A stretch of 30,413 nt of DNA from Sandaracinus sp. GTDB lineage: Bacteria; Myxococcota_A; Polyangia; Polyangiales; Houyiibacteriaceae. Made by a program: the position numbers and the translations under genes. The stretch covers positions 1-30,413 of the forward strand of contig JACKEH010000055.1 of assembly GCA_020633125.1 (NCBI GenBank). Direction: 5' to 3'. The notes below the pieces were generated by a model that searched no databases, was not told the DNA's origin, and saw only the letters and a list, made by a program, of their open reading frames with translations. Below are positions 25,569-30,413 of this stretch, in pieces (within the stretch, counting starts at the first letter, position 1; each line of letters starts with the position of its first letter).

Positions 25569-25970
25569 TCAATCCGCGGGCGGCGGCATCGGGGGCGGCA
25601 TCGGCGGTGGCATGGGCGGAATCACGCCCGCATCCGTGCCCGCGTCTTCGGGCGGCGGCATCGGCGGCGGGGGCCCCGCGTCCGGCATCGGCGTCACGGT
25701 GCCGCCGTCCTGCGGGGGCGGCATCGGCGCGAGGATGCCGGCGTCCTCCTCCGTCGACGCATCCCTCGGCGGCGGCATCGGAGGCGGCATCGGGGCGATG
25801 ATCTCGCCGTCGATTCCCGCGTCGACCGAGGCATCGAGCGTTCCGTCGTCGTCGCCTCCGCAGCCGACGAGCGTGACGCTGGTCGCGATCACCGCGCCGG
25901 CCAGGTTTCGCGCCACACGTGCGAGGGGGGCGACCTTGGGTCGCGGGCTGAGCTCGTCGTCGGAAGCCAT
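25569..25970 (-). CDS. MPPP-repeat lipoprotein
   Basis: 133 residues from ATG 25970. A basic N-region and hydrophobic stretch end in lipobox LVGC (Cys37), followed by GGDDDG and DA(S/G)-rich linkers. The mature part is low-complexity: seven MPPP motifs, singly or in runs (the C-terminus has three in a row), separated by acidic EDAG/DAG spacers. It would form an extended polyproline-like rod on the cell surface; no globular domain is present. Its stop is 3 bp before the start of the cupin gene, so the two form an operon. The N-terminus is longer than normal for a lipoprotein leader. Copy 2 of the structured element lies 41 bp upstream. Confidence 0.75.
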   Translation of the reverse strand: MASDDELSPRPKVAPLARVARNLAGAVIATSVTLVGCGGDDDGTLDASVDAGIDGEIIAPMPPPMPPPRDASTEEDAGILAPMPPPQDGGTVTPMPDAGPPPPMPPPEDAGTDAGVIPPMPPPMPPPMPPPAD

Positions 25971-26011
25971 CGGCACACGGTATCGCGAGTCGACCTCACC
26001 TCGCATCTCAC

Positions 26012-26133
26012 AGCACGTCCGTTGCACGGATTCGTGCGCTTCCTTTTCTTCGGGGGCTGCGCGGCCCCCCAACCGGCAGAGCCCGATTGGGGCACCAGCC
26101 GCCACACGGTTCGAATCCGTGCAAGCGGGGGCT
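26012..26133. other. Structured intergenic element, copy 2
   Basis: Matches copy 1 (18179) hairpin by hairpin: P1 GCACG/CGTGC (26013-26017, 26033-26037) with loop TCCGTTGCACGGATT; P2 GGGGGC/GCCCCC (26052-26057, 26064-26069); P3 CCCCAA/TTGGGG (26067-26072, 26087-26092) around CCGGC-AGA-GCCCG; P4 CACGG/CCGTG (26105-26109, 26117-26121) with a TTCGAAT loop. P2 and P3 share three C residues. TTGCACGGATTCG (26022-26034) is the exact reverse complement of 26112-26124. It lies between divergent genes at 25970 and 26207. Confidence 0.7.
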
Positions 26134-26206
26134 CCTCTCACACCCTCCGAAAAAGCGACCATCGGCCGTGGTGGCATCGCGTCCCGAGCCGTGATGTCCT
26201 CCGCCG

Positions 26207-26995
26207 ATGGGATTCTGGAAGCGGCTCTTCGGACGGGACGACTCTTGGCAGGAAGCCGGCGACATGCTCGTCGGCGAGGGCGATCCGCCCGAGATGCAGG
26301 CCGCCTACCAGGGCGCGCAGGAGAGCTTTCGCTACTTCTGGCGCGAGCTCTTCTGGGAGCGGCACCGCATCGTTCCGGGCTGCGACTTCGTCGCGCTCAA
26401 GGCGCCCTTCTCGGATGCGCCCGAACGCCGCAGCGGTCGAGTCGAGCACATGTGGCTCGTCGAGCCGGTCTTCGACGGACGCGAGATCGTCGCCACGTTG
26501 AACAGCGATCCGAATTGGGTGCGCAGCGTGCGGATCGGCGACCAGGTTCGGCTCGGCATCTCGGAGATCGACGATTGGCTCTACGTGCAAGGCGGCCGCG
26601 TCTACGGAGGCTTCACGGTGCACGTGTTGCGTGCCGGCATGTCGCCCCGCGAGCGCGCGGGTCACGACGGCGCATGGGGCTTCGAGTTCGGCGAACCGCA
26701 TCCGGTCTTGGTGCCCCCCGGCGCCGCGCTCGATCGTGATCACCCGATGGCGACGAACATGGCCAGCCGCTTCGAAGAAGGTCTGACGAAGAATCCGTCG
26801 CTCGCACGATCCGTCGACGACCAGGGCTGGACGATGCTGCACCACCACGCGCTCGGCGGGAGCAGCGAGATCGTCCGCTTGTTGTTGCGCCACGGCGCGG
26901 ATCGCGACGCGCGCACGCCGCATGGCATGACCGCCGTCGATCTCGCCGCCTCGCTCGGGTGGACCTCGGTGCTGCAGGTGCTCGAAGGGAGCTGA
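26207..26995 (+). CDS. DUF2314 and ankyrin repeat protein
   Basis: 262 residues from ATG 26207, no signal peptide, so cytoplasmic. Residues about 35-140 are a DUF2314 (YegJ-like) domain: FWRELFWERHRIVPGCDFVA (44-63), VEHMWLVEPVFDGREIVATL (79-98), DDWLYVQGGRVYGGFTVHVL. A segment with AWGFEFGEPH (156-165) follows, known to accompany this domain. The C-terminal 65 residues contain two ankyrin repeats (GWTMLHHHALGGSSEIVRLL, then LRHGADRDARTPHGMTAVDL). The role of DUF2314 is unknown; in other bacteria such proteins often sit beside secreted or polymorphic toxin genes as immunity-like partners, but no such gene is adjacent here. The upstream spacer contains copy 2 of the structured element. Confidence 0.85.
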   Translation: MGFWKRLFGRDDSWQEAGDMLVGEGDPPEMQAAYQGAQESFRYFWRELFWERHRIVPGCDFVALKAPFSDAPERRSGRVEHMWLVEPVFDGREIVATLNSDPNWVRSVRIGDQVRLGISEIDDWLYVQGGRVYGGFTVHVLRAGMSPRERAGHDGAWGFEFGEPHPVLVPPGAALDRDHPMATNMASRFEEGLTKNPSLARSVDDQGWTMLHHHALGGSSEIVRLLLRHGADRDARTPHGMTAVDLAASLGWTSVLQVLEGS

Positions 26996-27090
26996 GGGCG
27001 ACCGCCACTCGAAGCGATCCGTACGAGGGAATGGGTCGCTCGGGTGGTGGGTCGACGTCGCCGCTGCCGAACCCTCGAAGCGGCCCCGGC

Positions 27091-28254
27091 TCACATCCCG
27101 CCGAGGTCACCGGGCTCGATGCGCACCCGCAGCCGCTGTTCGGGCTCCGGTTGCAACGCGAACCCGACCCCGACCGCGCCGGCGAGGACCCCCGCCGCCA
27201 CCGCGGTCCACACTGGCCAACGCCGATACCAAGGCCGCCCGGGAGGCGGTGGAGGTGGGCGATCCGGCAAGGTCTCGGTGCGAAGCCAGACACGCGCCGC
27301 CGCAAGCTCCCGTGGATCGTCCGGCGCGGCCTCGGGCCAGCGCGTCGGCCAATCCTCGCCGGGCGCCAAACGCACCGGCGGCGCGCAGCCGGCGTCGTCG
27401 CAACGCAAGATCAACGCGCGATCCCCACGCGCTTCGACGAAGAAGAGCTCGACGCCGGGAGGTCGCGTCGCGCGCGCTTCGGAGAAGGTCGACGCCGCCT
27501 CGAACGCACGGCGCGCACGTTCGTCTTCGGTCGGCGACAGATGCACTCGCATCGGCGCGCGACGTCCTTCGAAGAGATCGAGCGCCCGACCCCACGCGCG
27601 ATGTCCCGGCGCGACCACCCGCAGCACGTGACGCCCGGCCGGCGCGCGAAGCTCGACCGGCGCGCGCCCGAGCACCCGACCCGCGAGCTCGACCACCGCG
27701 CCCGGCACGTCGGCTTCGATCACCACGAGGGATTCGGGCGCCGTCGCCACCGCACGTGCGAGCTCTTGCGCACGACTCGCCACCGCAGGCGCCGCTTCGG
27801 CCGCGCGCACGACGCGATCCGGATCGAGAGACGCCGCGCGACGAAACCCTTGGTCCGAGAGCGCATCGTGCCCGGCCTGCGCAGCCACGAGCCCCGACGC
27901 GAGCTCGACCTCCGCGAGCCAACGCGACGCGCCCGGCACGTCGGCGTGCTCCTCCGCGAGCCGGCGCGCGCGTTCGAGCGCGGCGAGCGCGGGCCCTTCG
28001 TCGAGACGCCCCGCATGCGCACGGGCTTCGGCCAACAGACGCTCGACTTCGACCAACGCACGAAGCCGCGCACGAGGTGTCGACGGCACGTCGAGGGGCG
28101 GCGGCAACGCGATCACCGCACCACGTGCCTGCAGCTCCGCCTGCCACGTCGCGGCGTCGGGTCCGGTCGCGCGAACGACGGTCTGCGCCTGCGCGCCCCA
28201 AGACGTCAGGGTCAGAGCCAGGGCCAGCAGCCCGAGTGCCTTTTGCCCACCCAT
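27091..28254 (-). CDS. PEGA-domain exported protein
   Basis: 387 residues from ATG 28254. A signal peptide ends in GAQAQ (about residue 23). Residues 60-170 are Ala/Glu/Arg-rich helices, TPR-like. About 172-225 is a PEGA domain: VVIEADVPGAVVELAGRVLG, then APVELRAPAGRHVLRVVAPG. After an acidic/basic region a Pro run (PDRPPPPPPGRP) leads to a transmembrane helix at about 348-368 (WTAVAAGVLAGAVGVGFAL) and a short tail. PEGA domains occur in myxobacterial surface and signalling proteins and probably bind other envelope components. It is divergent from the PpiD-type gene and converges on the DUF2314 gene, with 95 bp between. Confidence 0.85.
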   Translation of the reverse strand: MGGQKALGLLALALTLTSWGAQAQTVVRATGPDAATWQAELQARGAVIALPPPLDVPSTPRARLRALVEVERLLAEARAHAGRLDEGPALAALERARRLAEEHADVPGASRWLAEVELASGLVAAQAGHDALSDQGFRRAASLDPDRVVRAAEAAPAVASRAQELARAVATAPESLVVIEADVPGAVVELAGRVLGRAPVELRAPAGRHVLRVVAPGHRAWGRALDLFEGRRAPMRVHLSPTEDERARRAFEAASTFSEARATRPPGVELFFVEARGDRALILRCDDAGCAPPVRLAPGEDWPTRWPEAAPDDPRELAAARVWLRTETLPDRPPPPPPGRPWYRRWPVWTAVAAGVLAGAVGVGFALQPEPEQRLRVRIEPGDLGGM

Positions 28255-28321
28255 CGAGCGCGCTCACGGTATCGCGGAACGCCTCCCGGGCTCCAGTTGG
28301 CGAATTGTTCAATGGTTTCGT

Positions 28322-28366
28322 GGCCGCAAACCGCTCCGAAATCGCGTCTCGCGCGGGTTTGCGGCC
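28322..28366. promoter_or_regulatory. Long palindrome overlapping the foldase promoter
   Basis: GGCCGCAAACC (28322-28332) and GGTTTGCGGCC (28356-28366) are exact reverse complements, 23 bases apart. The right arm overlaps the -35 box of the candidate promoter at 28359, so an operator is plausible. Confidence 0.45.
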
Positions 28367-28387
28367 CTTTGCGGCGTCATCTATGGT
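28359..28387 (+). promoter_or_regulatory. Candidate sigma-70 promoter of the foldase gene
   Basis: TTGCGG (28359-28364), 17 bases, then TATGGT (28382-28387). Transcription would start near 28394, giving a leader of about 95 bases that includes hairpin GTCGGGG/CCCCGAC (28402-28408, 28416-28422). Confidence 0.4.
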
Positions 28388-28488
28388 TCGCGCCCTCTTA
28401 CGTCGGGGACCCTCGCCCCGACCGTCCTCTCCCCTCGCGAGCCGTCCCCTTTCGACGCGCCGTGCGGGCGGACGCCAAAGGGCGTTTC

Positions 28489-30413
28489 ATGCTCGAAAAG
28501 ATCGCCAATCGCTTCCAGACCATCGTCCTCGTCGGACTCGTCTCGCTGCTCTCTGCCGTGTTCATCCTCCAGTTCGGTGGACCGCAGGCGCAGGGATGCA
28601 CCGCGGGCGGCAGCACCTACGCGGCGAAGGTCGACGGTGAGACCCTCAGCGCCGGTGAGGTGCGATCGGTCTACCAGACCCTCGGCTTCAACCGCGCCCC
28701 GATCGCGCAGCAGCGCAGCGACCGGCTTTGGCGCGCGGTGCTCGACGGCCTCATCGAGCGCACCCTCCTCGCGCAGGAAGCGCGTCGTCTCGGCTACTCG
28801 GTCACCGAGGAAGACGTGATGCGCAACCTCGCCGAGGACGGGAAGATGCGTGTCTCGCTCGGCGTCGACGCGCCGTACCCGGGTGGCGAGCTCGACGTGA
28901 GCGCGCAGGTCCGCGACCGCGACGACAACTTCGATCTCGAGCGCGCCCGCAACTTCATCCAGCACGACCTTCGCCGCAGCGTCGGCGAGTTCACGCAGGC
29001 GCAGATCGAAGAAGCGCTGGCCGACCGCATGCGCCAGACGGTGCTCGCGGGCGTCGAGGTCAGCGAGACCGAGGTGTGGGACTCGTACGTGCGTGAGCGC
29101 GACCGTGCCCGCATCGAGTACGTCCGCTTCGCGCCCGGCTTCTACCGCGAGCAGCTCGACCCGACCGCGGCCGACCTCGACGCGTGGATCGCCGCGCACC
29201 CCGAAGAGATCAACCGCGAGTACGAGCAGAACCGCCACCGCTACACCGGCCTCGAGCCGCAGGTGCGCGCGCGCCACGTGCTCATCAAGGCCGCAGCCGA
29301 CGCGAGCGACGACGAGAAGGCGGCCGCGCGCCGTCGCGCCGAGGACGTCCTTCGTCGCGCGCGTGCGGGCGAAGACTTCGCGCAGCTCGCGACCACGCTC
29401 TCCGAGGACACCGGCAGCGCCCGTCGCGGCGGCGACCTCGGCTACAACCCCCGCGGCCGCATGGTCGGTCCCTTCGACGAGGCGCAGTTCGCGCTCGAGG
29501 TCGGCGGCGTCAGCGACATCGTCGAGACGCGCTTCGGCTTCCACGTCATCAAGGTCGAGGGCAAGCGCGAGGGCGACGTGCCGGAGACCGAAGCGAAGCG
29601 TGAGCTCGCCGACCGTCTCTACCGCGAGGACCGCGCGCAATCGCTCGCGCGTGAGGCCGCCGTGGCTGCGCTCGAAGCGCTTCGCAGCGGCAAGACCGCC
29701 GACGAGATGAACGCCTGGCTTCGTGCGCTCGAGCGTGGCGAAGAGGCTCCCGCGGCGCCGGCCGAGGGCGAGGCGCCCGCCGAGGAAGAGGAAGACGACC
29801 CGCTGGCCCCGCGCATGCAGGAGTCGCGCAGCTTCGGTCGCACCGACAACCCGATCCAGGGTCCCTTCGACTCGGGTCCGCTCGTCCGCGACGTCTTCGG
29901 TCGCACGATGGAAGACGCGATCCCCGGCGAGCCCATCCAGCTCGGCAACGACTTCGTGATCTACCGCTTGGTGGAGCGCAGCGAAGCGTCGCGCGAGGAG
30001 TACACGGACGAGGTTCGTCAGCGTCTTCGCGACGGTCTTCTTCGCGCCAAGCGTGAAGAGGCGCTTCGTCTCTACGTCACCGGCCTCCGCGAGGCGGCGG
30101 CGCGCGACGGTCGCATCCGCATCAAGACCATCGACCTCGAGGTGACGACCGCCGGCAACGGCGAGGTCAGCTCGGAGCCGGCCGGCATCGACTGCGGCCC
30201 GGACTGCGCGAGCGCGTTCGAGTTCGGCGAGATGGTCCAGCTGACGGCTCGCCCGACGGGCGGCGCGCGCTTCGTCGGTTGGGAAGGCGGCTGCGGCGGC
30301 AACGAGCCGACCTGCATCGTCTCGCTCGACGAGATGCGCCAGGTCACCGCGCGTTTCCGTGGCGGCGAGACCGCGGGCTCCAGCTCGATGAGCTCGTCGA
30401 TGGACTCGTCGTC
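28489..30413 (+). CDS. PpiD/SurA-type peptidyl-prolyl isomerase with C-terminal InlB-like repeat, partial
   Basis: 641 codons, open at the right edge. ATG 28489 follows AAAGGG. Residues about 10-30 (TIVLVGLVSLLSAVFIL) are a membrane anchor, as in PpiD. Residues 45-240 form a SurA/PpiD-like chaperone region; the parvulin (PpiC) domain spans about 258-360 (VRARHVLIK, FAQLATTLSEDTGSARRGGD, LGY, FGFHVIKVEGKR). A second, degenerate parvulin-like segment follows (about 455-490). Residues 551-624 are a bacterial InlB B-type repeat (GNGEVSSEPAGIDCGPDC, FVGWEGGCGG, VTARF), then a Ser/Met-rich tail at the edge. PpiD-type proteins help fold exported proteins in the periplasm. The repeat domain is unusual here. 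Confidence 0.88.
   Translation, partial: MLEKIANRFQTIVLVGLVSLLSAVFILQFGGPQAQGCTAGGSTYAAKVDGETLSAGEVRSVYQTLGFNRAPIAQQRSDRLWRAVLDGLIERTLLAQEARRLGYSVTEEDVMRNLAEDGKMRVSLGVDAPYPGGELDVSAQVRDRDDNFDLERARNFIQHDLRRSVGEFTQAQIEEALADRMRQTVLAGVEVSETEVWDSYVRERDRARIEYVRFAPGFYREQLDPTAADLDAWIAAHPEEINREYEQNRHRYTGLEPQVRARHVLIKAAADASDDEKAAARRRAEDVLRRARAGEDFAQLATTLSEDTGSARRGGDLGYNPRGRMVGPFDEAQFALEVGGVSDIVETRFGFHVIKVEGKREGDVPETEAKRELADRLYREDRAQSLAREAAVAALEALRSGKTADEMNAWLRALERGEEAPAAPAEGEAPAEEEEDDPLAPRMQESRSFGRTDNPIQGPFDSGPLVRDVFGRTMEDAIPGEPIQLGNDFVIYRLVERSEASREEYTDEVRQRLRDGLLRAKREEALRLYVTGLREAAARDGRIRIKTIDLEVTTAGNGEVSSEPAGIDCGPDCASAFEFGEMVQLTARPTGGARFVGWEGGCGGNEPTCIVSLDEMRQVTARFRGGETAGSSSMSSSMDSS

Noticed and set aside
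26099..26128. A tRNA gene around the TTCGAAT loop
   Set aside because: No acceptor stem, D-arm or anticodon arm can be formed, and the other copy lacks the loop.
26207..26995. Toxin-immunity pair for the DUF2314-ankyrin protein
   Set aside because: No polymorphic toxin, secretion tag or small toxin gene lies on either side.

Overview
The base composition (very high G+C), the dense set of lipoproteins with Asp/Ala/Gly-rich linkers after the lipobox, and the families present (FG-GAP, MopE-like metal-binding repeats, PEGA, VanW, DUF2314-ankyrin, AcoR-type sigma-54 activator) suggest chromosomal DNA of a myxobacterium-like deltaproteobacterium (Myxococcota, Polyangiales/Sandaracinaceae type). 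This is inferred from gene style; no rRNA, tRNA or phage/plasmid gene is present to fix it.

Layout. 1-9.6 kb: the start of an acyl-CoA dehydrogenase-type flavoprotein, then surface genes: a frameshifted FG-GAP lipoprotein, a divergent propeller-like lipoprotein, a MopE-like metal-binding lipoprotein, a LysR regulator, an APCDD1-like lipoprotein and a divergent orphan protein. 9.9-14 kb: an exported protein with a decayed trypsin/HtrA-like fold, a Cys-rich lipoprotein and an M23 peptidase lipoprotein. 14.1-18.1 kb: minus-strand MoxR ATPase, a double cyclic-nucleotide-binding protein, WrbA and an outer-membrane lipoprotein. 18.4-24.2 kb: VanW protein, LysR regulator, an AcoR-type sigma-54 activator and a divergent aldehyde dehydrogenase with a good -24/-12 promoter between them. 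24.5-27 kb: a JmjC-like cupin in tight operon with a MPPP-repeat lipoprotein, then a DUF2314-ankyrin protein. 27-30.4 kb: a PEGA protein divergent from a PpiD-type foldase that carries an unusual C-terminal InlB-like repeat and runs off the window.

The clearest functional unit is the regulator/aldehyde dehydrogenase pair (20.6-24.2 kb). Most other genes are single units encoding envelope proteins.

Two non-coding themes stand out. First, a structured element of about 120-145 bp occurs twice (18179-18322 and 26012-26133), each time between divergent genes, with conserved loops and compensatory changes in stems; its two ends can also pair with each other. Second, many spacers downstream of genes are filled with local tandem repeats, several of which begin as copies of the 3' end of the neighbouring gene (stop codons at 472, 14114, 16647 and 24579). 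An 18-unit 12-bp array lies at 4339-4554.
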